Assembly: GCF_002154695.1 (NCBI RefSeq)
Contig: NZ_MTAV01000043.1
Coordinates: 1-59,934, forward strand
Length of the DNA stretch: 59,934 nt
Direction: 5' to 3'
DNA from: Nostoc sp. T09
GTDB taxonomy: Bacteria; Cyanobacteriota; Cyanobacteriia; Cyanobacteriales; Nostocaceae
Notes under the pieces: model-generated
The model's input: the letters and a program-made list of their open reading frames with translations, nothing else
What the model was told of the DNA's origin: nothing
Database searches by the model: none
Made by a program: the position numbers and the translations under genes
Part shown: positions 17,897 to 26,709 of the stretch, piece by piece
How the letters are laid out: each line of letters begins with the position of its first letter
How positions within the stretch are numbered: the stretch's first letter is position 1

Positions 17897-18868
17897 ATGA
17901 AGTCAGAATTTCTTCAACAATTAGAATTGAAGTATCCCATTTTTCAAGCACCGACAGGTAGCCTTGCAGGGCCAGAGTTAGCAGCGGCAGTTTCTAATGC
18001 AGGTGGGATGGGTGCTTTGGCTTTAACTTGGACTAATCCAGAAGATGCAACTCGACTGATTCAAGAAGTTCGCTCTCAATGCGATCGCCTATTTCAGGTA
18101 AATTTTGTTTTAGCTTTTCCTCCCAAATCCCTCACATCTGCTTTAGATGCTGGTGTCAAAATTGTCACTTTTTCTTGGGGCGATCCTTCACCATACCTCA
18201 GCCAAGTCAGAGCCGCAGGTGCTTATGTGGGAATGCAGGTAACAAATGTTGCCGGGGCACGTCGAGCAATTGAGTTAGGAGTTGATTTTGTGATTTGCCA
18301 AGGCGTAGAAGCTGGCGGTCATGTACAATCGACTTCACCACTATGGAAAATCCTACCGCAAATTTTGCAAGTGGTTGGTGATATACCTGCGATCGCAGCT
18401 GGAGGAATTAGTACAGGAAAAAGTATTGCTCAAGCATTATCTATGGGTGCAGCTGGTGTATTGCTGGGAACCCGGTTTGTCGCTACCCAAGAAAGCCGCG
18501 CTCATCTAGTATACAAACAGCGTCTTACCGAAGCCAAAGCTGATGAAGCTGTTTTAACTGTTTGTTTTGATGGCGGCTGGGCTTATGCAGCTCACCGTGT
18601 CTTACGCAACTCTACATTAGATACATGGGAAGCATTTGGCTGTCCGCCTTCAGGAAAACGACCAGGAGAAGGCGATGTAGTAGCCACTACCGCTTCCGGG
18701 CAAATTATCCGCAGATATGAAGACTTGACCCCAAGAGTGGATATGTCAGGGAATCTTTTGGATATGTGCCTTTATGCAGGTAAAGGATGTGAGGAAATTA
18801 ACGATATTCCCAATGTTGCCGATTTGTTAGCGCGTTTGTGGGCTGAATGTGAAACTGCTTTAATTTAA
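17897..18868 (+). CDS. Nitronate monooxygenase (2-nitropropane dioxygenase family)
   Basis: The 323-residue FMN-dependent TIM-barrel protein has the family features: an N-terminal KYPIFQAPTG, the VSNAGGMGAL loop, CQGVEAGGHV around the proposed catalytic His, and the FMN-phosphate segment IAAGGISTG followed by GAAGVLLGTRF. It oxidises alkyl nitronates and is thought to detoxify propionate-3-nitronate-like compounds. Its stop codon overlaps that of the convergent ATPase gene by three bases. Confidence 0.9.
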   Translation: MKSEFLQQLELKYPIFQAPTGSLAGPELAAAVSNAGGMGALALTWTNPEDATRLIQEVRSQCDRLFQVNFVLAFPPKSLTSALDAGVKIVTFSWGDPSPYLSQVRAAGAYVGMQVTNVAGARRAIELGVDFVICQGVEAGGHVQSTSPLWKILPQILQVVGDIPAIAAGGISTGKSIAQALSMGAAGVLLGTRFVATQESRAHLVYKQRLTEAKADEAVLTVCFDGGWAYAAHRVLRNSTLDTWEAFGCPPSGKRPGEGDVVATTASGQIIRRYEDLTPRVDMSGNLLDMCLYAGKGCEEINDIPNVADLLARLWAECETALI

Positions 18869-20076
18869 GCTGGCAATGTATAACGTTCTTCAATCGCAGC
18901 TTTAATTGCATTGCGACTTTCATTAGCTGATTTGTGCTCGCTTTTTTCAATTTCCGCAATTTCTTTTGCTAAGGATTCATCTTTAATCGCCTCTCTCAAC
19001 CAACGGGAATAATCTCCTCGTTGCAGATGAAATAACCAGGTATCGTCATCTACACCCTCAGCAATTTGAGTGAACAAAATCAAATTTTGAGCGCGGAGAT
19101 TTAACTTTGCTTCTGGCCCCCGGAAGTAAAAGCTTTTATCTTCCCCTAATTGGCCTTCTGCATATTTGCGAACATGACGACGACGTTCGGTATGTCCTGG
19201 GGTAATCTGAAAGCGGAAAGGTTCGGAATCTTCTGCACTGAACCAAGCTAGTGCTTCCCCTGGTTCTAAAGTTTGGGGTGTGAGTTGCGGCGGACAATGA
19301 CCGATAGTTTCACAGAATGCTTTGATGTTTTTCTCTGGTGTTTTCCCTACAGTCAGGATTGTATCTACCAATGATAAGCCTGCTGATGCAACTTGATCGG
19401 GGTGGACAGTAATTAACATCATCCCCTTGAGTTGTTGGGGTAATGTCAAAGAAGCAGGGTTCCAGGATACAGGAATGAGATGATGTGCTTCATCTACAAC
19501 TATCCAATGAGGACGGCCAGTACGCGATCGCAATTCCAATAAAACTGGTAGTAGTTCAGCGAAAAATGCCGGACGATCCTGTAGTGCAATTCCCAGCAAG
19601 TTCACCACCACATTTTGATTCGGCTGTTCTAATAAATCTATAACTTCTGCTATTCTAGGTGCTCGCCCACTATCACCTAAAATTACTCCAGCTTCAAAGT
19701 TTTCGTAGTCGCCTTCTAGGTCAATAATACAAAATTGGTAGTTTTGCTCGGCAATCCGTTCTAATACGGCTGTGGCTAAAGTAGATTTTCCACCACCAGA
19801 AGTCCCAGCTAATAAGATACTAGAACCGTAGGGTTTAATATGGACTTCCGCACCATCTGCTTGAGTACCCAACAAAATTTTGTGTCTTTGCAACTGTTTA
19901 TCTAAATCGGACACATCATCAGCGATGATTTTGTCAATTAATTCGACAACACCATCCCCCCGATTACCTTTGGTGACAAAATCCACCTGTTCTTTTAGGA
20001 TTGGTAAGGCGTTAGCCACCGCTACAGATAACTCGCTTAATTTAAGAAAATTCCATTGCTGCCAAAGTCTTCTCAT
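18865..20076 (-). CDS. HerA-like ATPase domain protein, N-terminally truncated HAD-ATPase fusion
   Basis: The reading frame has 403 residues. LLAGTSGGGKSTLA is the Walker A motif, and HWIVVDEAHHLIP the Walker B. Further blocks (KGMMLITVHPDQVASAGL) fit the HerA/VirB4-like ATPase group. Residues 14-40 (SELSVAVANALPILKEQ, then the start of GNRGDGVVELID) are the C-terminal end of a HAD-IIB phosphatase, which normally forms the whole N-terminal half of this cyanobacterial protein. About 150 HAD residues are missing and the remaining HAD start is in another frame (20042-20137). The ATPase half is intact and could still be made by internal initiation. I found no clear ribosome site at 20076. Confidence 0.7.
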   Translation of the reverse strand: MRRLWQQWNFLKLSELSVAVANALPILKEQVDFVTKGNRGDGVVELIDKIIADDVSDLDKQLQRHKILLGTQADGAEVHIKPYGSSILLAGTSGGGKSTLATAVLERIAEQNYQFCIIDLEGDYENFEAGVILGDSGRAPRIAEVIDLLEQPNQNVVVNLLGIALQDRPAFFAELLPVLLELRSRTGRPHWIVVDEAHHLIPVSWNPASLTLPQQLKGMMLITVHPDQVASAGLSLVDTILTVGKTPEKNIKAFCETIGHCPPQLTPQTLEPGEALAWFSAEDSEPFRFQITPGHTERRRHVRKYAEGQLGEDKSFYFRGPEAKLNLRAQNLILFTQIAEGVDDDTWLFHLQRGDYSRWLREAIKDESLAKEIAEIEKSEHKSANESRNAIKAAIEERYTLPA

Positions 20077-20137
20077 TTACATGGCTATCTGTGGCTAGAG
20101 TGCCATCGTAATCGGTAGCTAATACAAAATAACGCAT
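20042..20137 (-). pseudogene. N-terminal remnant of the HAD hydrolase half
   Basis: A frame of 31 codons starts MRYFVLATDYDGTLATDSHV and ends AAMEFS-stop. DYDGT is the HAD nucleophile motif. It is the original start of the HAD-ATPase gene. After KTLAAME the sequence jumps directly to codons from near the HAD C-terminus, in a different frame. This indicates an internal deletion of several hundred bases. Confidence 0.72.
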
Positions 20138-20351
20138 GATAAATTAAGAAATTTGCATATCTTCGTCCATATCTAGGATGCCAGCCTTTAGTAGCTTTGT
20201 TTATCCAGCTTGAGAGATAAAAATTTATGCCTGCAAGAACGATCTGCGAGCGCTTTTTTGGCGATGTTCGTTGAATAAGGCATAAAGCTTTCTTGATTTG
20301 TACGGCTTCAAGACGTACGATAAAGTAAAGAGCAGAAAGAGAGTTGCCCTA

Positions 20352-20669
20352 ATGTCCGACAAGCAAAAACCTGACAAAACAGCAGACAGGCGTAGCAAAC
20401 CGGAGCGCTTGGAAGCACGCCTTACCCGCGAACAGAAAGAATTGTTACAGTGGGCAGCAGACCTGGAAGGCAGAACCGTCACTGATTTCGTGGTCAGTCA
20501 TGCTCAGGAAGCGGCAGTACGGACAATTGAGGAACACACCATTATCAAGCTCAACCGGGAAGACAGCATCGCTTTCATCGATTCTCTTCTCAATCCTCCT
20601 GCGCTACAGCCCGATGCACCGCTGACACGGGCAATCAGCCGTTACAAGGAAAGCATGGGTCACTCGTGA
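20352..20669 (+). CDS. TacA/DUF1778-type antitoxin
   Basis: The 105-residue protein starts at the ATG at 20352. ERLEARLTREQKELLQWAAD, followed by GRTVTDFVVSHAQEAA, is the ribbon-helix-helix region of DUF1778 (TacA-like) antitoxins. The C-terminal half with FIDSLLNPP is the toxin-binding tail. It overlaps the downstream acetyltransferase-toxin gene by four bases. Family knowledge predicts neutralisation of the toxin and autorepression. Base composition is clearly GC-richer than the neighbours, pointing to recent transfer. Confidence 0.88.
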   Translation: MSDKQKPDKTADRRSKPERLEARLTREQKELLQWAADLEGRTVTDFVVSHAQEAAVRTIEEHTIIKLNREDSIAFIDSLLNPPALQPDAPLTRAISRYKESMGHS

Positions 20670-21178
20670 GCGTCCCTGCTTTTGCGTATACCATCGAGTT
20701 GCTAAACTCAAGGCACAATCGGGCGGATTTTCAGTGTGGAACTGAAGCCCTCGACCGTTATCTGCAAGAACAGGCTGGTCAGGATCTACGGCGTTATGTG
20801 GCAACGCCGTTTGTGCTGCATGATGTGGACACAAACCAGATAGCAGGCTACTACACGCTGGCCGCAACATCAATTCAGGTAGAAGACTTGCCGGAAGCAC
20901 TGCGAGCGAGGTTGCCGAGGTATCCTCTCGTCCCAGCAACACTACTGGGCAGACTTGCCGTAGATGAACGCTACCAGGGGCAAGGGTTGGGGGCGTTCCT
21001 GCTCATCGATGCCCTGCGACGCAGCCTGATGAGTGAGATTGCCGCGATGGCAGTGGTGGTGGATGCCAAAGATGAGCAGGCGCGGGCTTTTTATGAGCAT
21101 CATGGATTTACCTTGTTTCCTAACCAACTTCGACGGTTGTACCTGCCGATGGCGCTCATCGCCAGACAGTTCCGTTGA
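20666..21178 (+). CDS. TacT-type GNAT acetyltransferase toxin
   Basis: The 170-residue GNAT protein has a GTG start inside the antitoxin stop (GTGA). The CoA-binding segment LGRLAVDERYQGQGLGAFLL is complete, as are FQCGTEALDRYLQEQA and FYEHHGFTLFP. This is the pattern of TacT-like toxins, which acetylate aminoacyl-tRNA and stop translation. Specificity cannot be read here. Like its partner it is GC-rich. The pair lies next to the truncated HAD-ATPase gene. Confidence 0.88.
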   Translation: MSVPAFAYTIELLNSRHNRADFQCGTEALDRYLQEQAGQDLRRYVATPFVLHDVDTNQIAGYYTLAATSIQVEDLPEALRARLPRYPLVPATLLGRLAVDERYQGQGLGAFLLIDALRRSLMSEIAAMAVVVDAKDEQARAFYEHHGFTLFPNQLRRLYLPMALIARQFR

Positions 21179-21328
21179 ACCTTTCCAAATCTCTAGAATC
21201 TAAAACCCCTGGCTCTTTAACGTTTGCTGTTCTCTGACTACAAGCAATGCAACAGAATTTAGACTGCTGATACTATCTGGGTTTACCCGTGAAATATTGA
21301 CCCCTTCTGCCGCAAGCAAGATTAACCA

Positions 21329-22249
21329 ATGCCATACTTGACTAATGCTCGTGAAATTAATGCAATTATCGCTAAATATACCCAATCTCAAACTTTGTGG
21401 ATAGATAGTGAAGTAGCTGATTATAAAAGTCGTAATCCCAGATTATCGCTGATTCAAGTATTAGATGACCCCCATGATATGAGTGGCGATCGCGTCCACC
21501 TTTTGGATGTGTTAGATCAACCTGATATCATCAAAGAATTTATTGAAAAAATAATGCTTGATCCTGATATTGAGAAGGTCTTTCATAATGCCAGTTATGA
21601 TTTAAAACTTCTTGGTAACAAGCAAGCTAAAAATGTTACTTGTACGTTAGAAATATCTAAAAAAATACCCTACTATCTCTTGCCCTTACCTAACTATCAA
21701 CTCAAGACTTTAGCAACAGTACTTTGTAACTTTAATAATATCGATAAACAAGAGCAAAATAGTGATTGGGGAAAGCGACCCCTAACTGAAGAGCAAATTG
21801 AGTATGCTTACCTAGACTGTATATATCTTGCGCAAGTGCATTTAAAATTATTAGAATTCCAATCGCAAATTAGTCCCGATCCAACAACAGAAGATTTAGC
21901 ATTACTAGGTGCAAGATATACTCAAGTTGAACAGCAATCTCAACTATTAAATTCGGAATTAGAGCATCTGCAAGAGCGAATTAAAAAAGCTATGCAGGCT
22001 CAGGATGTATCAGAAACATCTTACTGCAAGTTGACTAGTTACGAGCGCAAAACAGTGAAAGTAGCATTTGCTGAACTAGTAAGGCTAGTAGAAACCCAAG
22101 GTATTAATCTAGATTTTCCCATCACACTGACTCAGAAACTCCAAAAAGATTTAGGTAATAACATAGAACAATTGCCTGTAGAGATTGATGAGACTACTGC
22201 TTGGCGGTTAACTTCCAAAAACCAAGAAAATGACATTGAACGCGAATAA
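21329..22249 (+). CDS. rnd: Ribonuclease D-type 3'-5' exonuclease
   Basis: The 306-residue protein carries the DEDDy exonuclease core in its first 200 residues: WIDSEV (DxE), VFHNASYDLKLL (second Asp) and YAYLDCIYL (Tyr and last Asp). The C-terminal 110 residues are helical and may replace the HRDC domains of classical RNase D. It would trim 3' ends of structured RNAs. Start ATG at 21329. Confidence 0.85.
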   Translation: MPYLTNAREINAIIAKYTQSQTLWIDSEVADYKSRNPRLSLIQVLDDPHDMSGDRVHLLDVLDQPDIIKEFIEKIMLDPDIEKVFHNASYDLKLLGNKQAKNVTCTLEISKKIPYYLLPLPNYQLKTLATVLCNFNNIDKQEQNSDWGKRPLTEEQIEYAYLDCIYLAQVHLKLLEFQSQISPDPTTEDLALLGARYTQVEQQSQLLNSELEHLQERIKKAMQAQDVSETSYCKLTSYERKTVKVAFAELVRLVETQGINLDFPITLTQKLQKDLGNNIEQLPVEIDETTAWRLTSKNQENDIERE

Positions 22250-22814
22250 ATGCTTACACAAATACACCCAAGGTTAAGTATTTAGTGACCTTCAGCAGAA
22301 AATTTAATATTGATGAAGATTTTGCTAAAAACAATGAAATTATTATTTTTATAGACTTTAAAAAGTATAATTAAAGGCGGCAAAAATAGAGTATTGCTGC
22401 CTACAATATCACTTAAAGAATGAGAGAAAATCAACAGATAAATCAGGATAGATAACAGTTTTTATACTTCACTCTAGCCTGGAACAAGCCACTCTCTGTC
22501 TAATACTGTGTTGCTGTGGTTTCTTTATTACAACAAATGATGGTGATATCTACGCACTTCACATCTTATCCTCAAGAGAATCGTTAATTAAACCTAGATA
22601 ATATAGCAACCATAAATGATTTGTGGAATATTCTTTCTCTTCTCCTCCTTGGCGTAGTTGGCGTCCTACCCTGCGGGAAGCCACTTCGTGTCTAATGCGG
22701 TTCGCTAAAAAAATAATTTTCATAAATCAGCTTGGATTGCCATATAAACTTACAGCCAAATGATTAATCGAAAAAATAATTTTATCTAGGTATAATGACG
22801 TTTTAAAACAACTT
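22250..22814. other. Intergenic region between the RNase D and TPR genes
   Basis: No gene is visible. GGCGGCAA and TTGCTGCC (22376-22401) could form a weak hairpin after the RNase D gene. At about 22650-22710 lies a dispersed-repeat fragment (tggcgtcctaccctgcggg, agccacttcgtgtctaatg) typical of these genomes. The remainder is AT-rich. Confidence 0.45.
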
Positions 22815-23657
22815 ATGAAACTGCAATTGTTTGAGCAAGAATGGACAAAACTAGGTAGAGCATTAATTATATCTTTGTTAACTATATTGAGTGCAATTAC
22901 CAGCCTTTCATGTAGTAAGAATAGCGATGTATTAGTAACAGAAATTGGTGTCAGTCCCCCTAGCCGCCGTCCAGCGAGAACATCCAAGGCTGTAGAATTC
23001 TATTTGCAAGGACAAAATCAGCACGCCAAAGGAAATTTGCAAGCCGCGATCGCATATTATGATAAAGCGATTAGCCTCAATCCCCAATATAGTGCAGCCT
23101 ACAAAGCTCGGGGACTAGCTCACTTTGATGCCGGAAACAAACCAGCGGCGATCGCAGATTATAACGAAGCACTGAAGCTCAATCCTAACGATGCAGAAGC
23201 TTATAATAGCCGTGCTAATGCTCGCGCCTCCCAAAGAGATCAAAAAGGAGCGCTAGAAGATTATAACGAAGCCATTCGCCTTGCTCCCAACTATGCCGAA
23301 GCCTACAATAACCGAGGGAATGCTTACGCCGCTGGGGGAGATAACAACAGAGCATTGGAAGATTTTAATCAAGCTATTCGCCTCGATACCAGATATGCGA
23401 TCGCCTACAATAACCGAGGTAACCTCCGCGCTGCCAAAGGAGATAATCAAGGCGCAATCTCGGATTACAATCAAGCTATTCGCATCAATCCTAACTTTGG
23501 CCCTGCTTACAATAACCGAGGTAATGCTCGTGCAGCCCAAGGAGATAAACCAGGCGCACTCAAAGATTTACAAAAAGCCGCCGATATCTTTCAAGGCGAA
23601 GATAATAAAGACTTGTACCAGCAAGTGATGAACAACATCAAAGAACTGGGACAATAG
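22815..23657 (+). CDS. TPR-repeat lipoprotein
   Basis: The protein has 280 residues. A signal sequence ends in the lipobox SLSC (Cys33), predicting a lipid-anchored, exported protein. From about residue 60 there are six tandem 34-residue tetratricopeptide repeats, each with AYNNRG or AYKARG and AIxDYNxAI cores. They are nearly identical in places, so recent repeat expansion is likely. TPRs bind protein partners; none can be named. The array of 62-bp repeats follows downstream. Confidence 0.86.
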   Translation: MKLQLFEQEWTKLGRALIISLLTILSAITSLSCSKNSDVLVTEIGVSPPSRRPARTSKAVEFYLQGQNQHAKGNLQAAIAYYDKAISLNPQYSAAYKARGLAHFDAGNKPAAIADYNEALKLNPNDAEAYNSRANARASQRDQKGALEDYNEAIRLAPNYAEAYNNRGNAYAAGGDNNRALEDFNQAIRLDTRYAIAYNNRGNLRAAKGDNQGAISDYNQAIRINPNFGPAYNNRGNARAAQGDKPGALKDLQKAADIFQGEDNKDLYQQVMNNIKELGQ

Positions 23658-23749
23658 AGAGGAAGCGCACAATCATCAACTCCACTTTATTGTCTTAGGC
23701 ATCGCTGAGTGACAAGAACAGCTTCGTGTTTATTGCCAAAAATGCAGTC

Positions 23750-24021
23750 AAACTTGTAAATGCGCCATTCATTTCTATAAATGCTGGAATCAAATTAACT
23801 TTGGTTCGACAAAATTTGTAAATATTCCATTCATTTCTATAAATGCTGATACCAAATTAACTTTAGTTAAACAAAACTTATGAAAACTCCATTCATTTCT
23901 ATAAATGCTGATACCAAATTAACTTTAGTTAAACAAAACTTATGAAAACTCCATTCATTTCTATAAATGGTGGAACCAAATTAACTTTGGTTCCACAAAA
24001 CTTATAAATGCGCCGTTCATT
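23750..24021. repeat. Array of 62-bp tandem repeats with internal palindromes
   Basis: Four full copies start at 23767, 23829, 23891 and 23953, exactly 62 bases apart, with partial copies at both ends. Each holds CATTTCTATAAATG (a small hairpin) and an ACCAAATTAACTTTRGTT-like palindrome. In the last copy this is perfect: TGGAACCAAA and TTTGGTTCCA around TTAAC. The two middle copies are nearly identical. The array ends at the stop codon of the convergent aldehyde dehydrogenase gene. Confidence 0.85.
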
Positions 24022-25518
24022 TCACTCCCGATTATCTATCTGAGCGCGTTGTAAACTCTCAGAAAAGTCAACATAAACACTCTTCCATTCAGTGAAAACA
24101 TCTAAAGCAGTAGTCCCAGCTTCCCTATGACCGTTGCCTGTATGTTTCACACCACCAAAAGGCAAGTGTACTTCTGCACCAATAGTAGGGCCGTTAATAT
24201 AAGTGATACCCGCCTCAATGTCGCGCATGGCAGTAAAAGCCCGATTGATATCGCGGGTGTAAACTGACGAAGAAAGACCATAATTGGTGTTGTTGAGGAT
24301 AGCGATCGCTTCATCAAAAGAACTAACCTCAATTAATGCCACTACTGGCCCGAATATCTCCTCACGCGCCACACGCATTTCGGGAGTTACATCATCCAAA
24401 ATGGTTGGTTGAAAGAAGTAACCATTTTTTAGTTGCTCCTCGCTGGCAATTCCCCCACCAATTAAAATCTTTGCACCTTCCGCATAGGCAATATCCATAT
24501 AATTATTTACCCGTTGAAGTTGCGATTCATTGATTAACGGCCCGATATCTGTATCAGGATCGGTGCCAGCCCCTAAGCGTAACTTACTGGTACGCTCATA
24601 AAGCATGGCAGTAAATTTTTCTTTAATATCGCGATGCAAAATTAGGCGACTAGTAGCTGTACATCTTTGTCCAGTTGTACCAAAGGCTCCCCAAACAGCA
24701 CCATCTAAGGCTAGTTCTAAGTCTGCATCTTCCATTACCACCTGGGCATTTTTACCGCCCATTTCCAAACAAACGCGCTTGTGAGTGCGTCCGCAAGTCG
24801 CCCCAACAAATGCGCCCGTTTCCGAAGAGCCAGTAAAAGACACCAAATCAACATCAGGATGCTCAACTAAAGCTTTCCCGGCTTCTTCACCGACACCATG
24901 CACCAGGTTAATTACTCCTGCTGGTAAACCAGCCTCGGCAAAAATCTCAATTAGTTTAGTTGCACAAGCGGGGGTATCTTCAGCAGGTTTGAGGATGACA
25001 GTATTCCCACATACCAATGCTGGCATAGCTTTCCAGCAAGGAATCGCCACAGGGAAATTCCAAGGAGTAATTAAAGCGCACACCCCTATAGGCGATCGCA
25101 CTGTCATGGCAAATTTATTCGGCATTTCCGAGGGTGTAGTTTGCCCGAAGAGTCGCCGCCCTTCGCCAGCACTGTAAAAGGCACAATCAATTCCTTCTTG
25201 AACATCTCCTCTGGCCTCAGTTAGGGGCTTACCCATTTCTCGACTAATTAACTGAGCGAGTTCTTCTTTATGTTGAAGTAATATTTCCCCAACCCGAAAA
25301 ATATATTCTGCTCTGGCTGGGGCTGGAACTTTTCGCCAACTTTGGTAAGCTTTGCGGGCTGCGGCTACTGCTGTATTCACATCATCTGCTACGGAACCGG
25401 GGAAAGTAGCAACAACTTCACTTTTATCAGCAGGGTTACGACTTTCTAAGGTAGCTCCCCCTAAAGCACTCAACCATTGACCGTCGATGTAATTACGACA
25501 ACTTAACGCAGTAGTCAT
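24022..25518 (-). CDS. Aldehyde dehydrogenase family protein
   Basis: This is a 498-residue NAD(P)-dependent ALDH. The proton-abstracting Glu lies in [12 protein letters not shown] and the catalytic Cys in [24 protein letters not shown] and FTGSSETG form the cofactor site. The family oxidises aldehydes to carboxylates; the substrate is unknown, with sequence flavour near the semialdehyde dehydrogenases. I start at the ATG at 25518, which has GGAGG eight bases upstream. The longer frame from GTG at 25545 would place that ribosome site inside the gene. Confidence 0.92.
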   Translation of the reverse strand: MTTALSCRNYIDGQWLSALGGATLESRNPADKSEVVATFPGSVADDVNTAVAAARKAYQSWRKVPAPARAEYIFRVGEILLQHKEELAQLISREMGKPLTEARGDVQEGIDCAFYSAGEGRRLFGQTTPSEMPNKFAMTVRSPIGVCALITPWNFPVAIPCWKAMPALVCGNTVILKPAEDTPACATKLIEIFAEAGLPAGVINLVHGVGEEAGKALVEHPDVDLVSFTGSSETGAFVGATCGRTHKRVCLEMGGKNAQVVMEDADLELALDGAVWGAFGTTGQRCTATSRLILHRDIKEKFTAMLYERTSKLRLGAGTDPDTDIGPLINESQLQRVNNYMDIAYAEGAKILIGGGIASEEQLKNGYFFQPTILDDVTPEMRVAREEIFGPVVALIEVSSFDEAIAILNNTNYGLSSSVYTRDINRAFTAMRDIEAGITYINGPTIGAEVHLPFGGVKHTGNGHREAGTTALDVFTEWKSVYVDFSESLQRAQIDNRE

Positions 25519-25639
25519 CTTTAAGACCTCCAGCTTTGAATCCACTGGAACTTTTGTACTAAGTTTGGCGTGTTTTAGAGGTTGCCGTCAAGTCGGGGAT
25601 TAAGCAAAAAACTAAGTTTATCGTACTTAAAACCACAAG

Positions 25640-25679
25640 AAAAATAAAGAGACTGGTAGTTTTGTTAACCAGTCTCTTT
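25640..25679 (-). terminator. Intrinsic terminator of the peptidoglycan-binding gene
   Basis: AAAGAGACTGGT (25646-25657) pairs perfectly with ACCAGTCTCTTT (25668-25679). On the minus strand the stem is followed by a T-rich run (TTTATTTTTC). It lies 28 bp after the stop codon. Confidence 0.85.
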
Positions 25680-25706
25680 GATGATGTGTTCCTTGAGTCA
25701 GCGATT

Positions 25707-26093
25707 TTACTTCATAGCAGTTAGAGTCCGGCGTCCAATGATTCCATCTGCTCTTAAGCCTTTAGATTTTTGGAATTTCATAACAGCTGAACGTGTCTGT
25801 TTATCAAAGACACCATTAACATTTCCTTTGTAAAATCCTTGCTTCTTTAAAAAGTCTTGAGCAACTTTAACTGATTGTCCTTGGCTACCTAATTTGAGGG
25901 TGATAGTTTGTGTTGCTGCTGTAGTGGGTTTTTTCGTAGTATGAGGCTTTTTGGTAGCGTTGCCTTGCTGACTAGGTTGTGTAACTTGAGTAGGGTTAGT
26001 AGTATTTGGGCTTTTATTATTCATCTGAGAGTATGCTGGCACAGCAGTAGCTAGAGTCAGCATCGGGAGCACAGCGAGTAATTTCCAATTCAT
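25707..26093 (-). CDS. Secreted peptidoglycan-binding (PG_binding_1) protein
   Basis: The protein has 128 residues from the ATG at 26093. A signal peptide (MNWKLLAVLPMLTLATAVPAYS) precedes a Thr/Pro/Lys/Gln-rich linker and one peptidoglycan-binding domain. The domain includes LGSQGQSVKVAQDFLKKQGF, GVFDKQTRSAVMKFQKSKGL and the ADGIIGRRTLTAM end. It probably binds the cell wall in the periplasm; no catalytic domain is attached. A strong terminator follows. Confidence 0.85.
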   Translation of the reverse strand: MNWKLLAVLPMLTLATAVPAYSQMNNKSPNTTNPTQVTQPSQQGNATKKPHTTKKPTTAATQTITLKLGSQGQSVKVAQDFLKKQGFYKGNVNGVFDKQTRSAVMKFQKSKGLRADGIIGRRTLTAMK

Positions 26094-26422
26094 ATTTCTT
26101 TTTCCACCACACAGAAATTGCAATTTGCAGAATTAGTAATCTTAATCAGGTATTGCCTGATTAAAATTACTAGTAAACACTGGTGTTTGTTATAGCTTGA
26201 TGCTATTTCCTCATCCAGAGTTGAAACAAGCATCACACATCTTATTGACAGAGCTATTGCAAATCTATGACAAAATTATGTCTAATTTAAGTATTATTTT
26301 TTATGCAATTAAAGAGACATATTTATTTACGTAATGCTGAGCGCAAATCTCTTGTTGATTACTTTTGTTCACAAAAAAATGTCTAAATTTAGAAGCGCAT
26401 TAGCTTAGTCTGTTTGTTACTC

Positions 26423-26648
26423 AAGGCATCACCGTGCCAAAAAGGGAAAATCATACACTAAGGCTGAAAGCTTTATACAGCAATAGTTTTAACAATCTAT
26501 ATCTGAAGTGATATTTCATCAGATAGAGACGCAATTAGAAATTCGGTTTAAGAAACGTTGATGACTCTATTTCTTACTTTCTACCTGAAAGCCAGTTTTA
26601 GAGGGCATTTACAAAGCCAAGACCGCGCAAGGAAGTTGCGCGGTCGAT
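26423..26648 (+). repeat. Left arm of a long imperfect inverted repeat
   Basis: The sequence matches, in reverse complement, the right arm at 27679-27911 over its whole length with scattered differences. Shared stretches include gtgatatttcatcagatag, atttcttactttcta and gcatcaccgtg. It lies downstream of the pentapeptide gene and includes its terminator hairpin. Confidence 0.8.
26621..26645 (-). terminator. GC-rich hairpin after the pentapeptide gene
   Basis: GACCGCGCAA and TTGCGCGGTC form a perfect 10-bp stem with a 5-base loop, 65 bp past the stop codon. It lies inside the left repeat arm. No long T-run follows on the minus strand. Confidence 0.6.
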
Positions 26649-26709
26649 GTTATTTCAATATAAAAGTAAGTTAGTGGACTTTTTTAACTGCATTTTTTAT
26701 CTATAACTG

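Noticed and set aside
24785-25177. 130-codon plus-strand frame
   Set aside because: It is antisense to the catalytic region of aldehyde dehydrogenase; composition is that of mirror coding.
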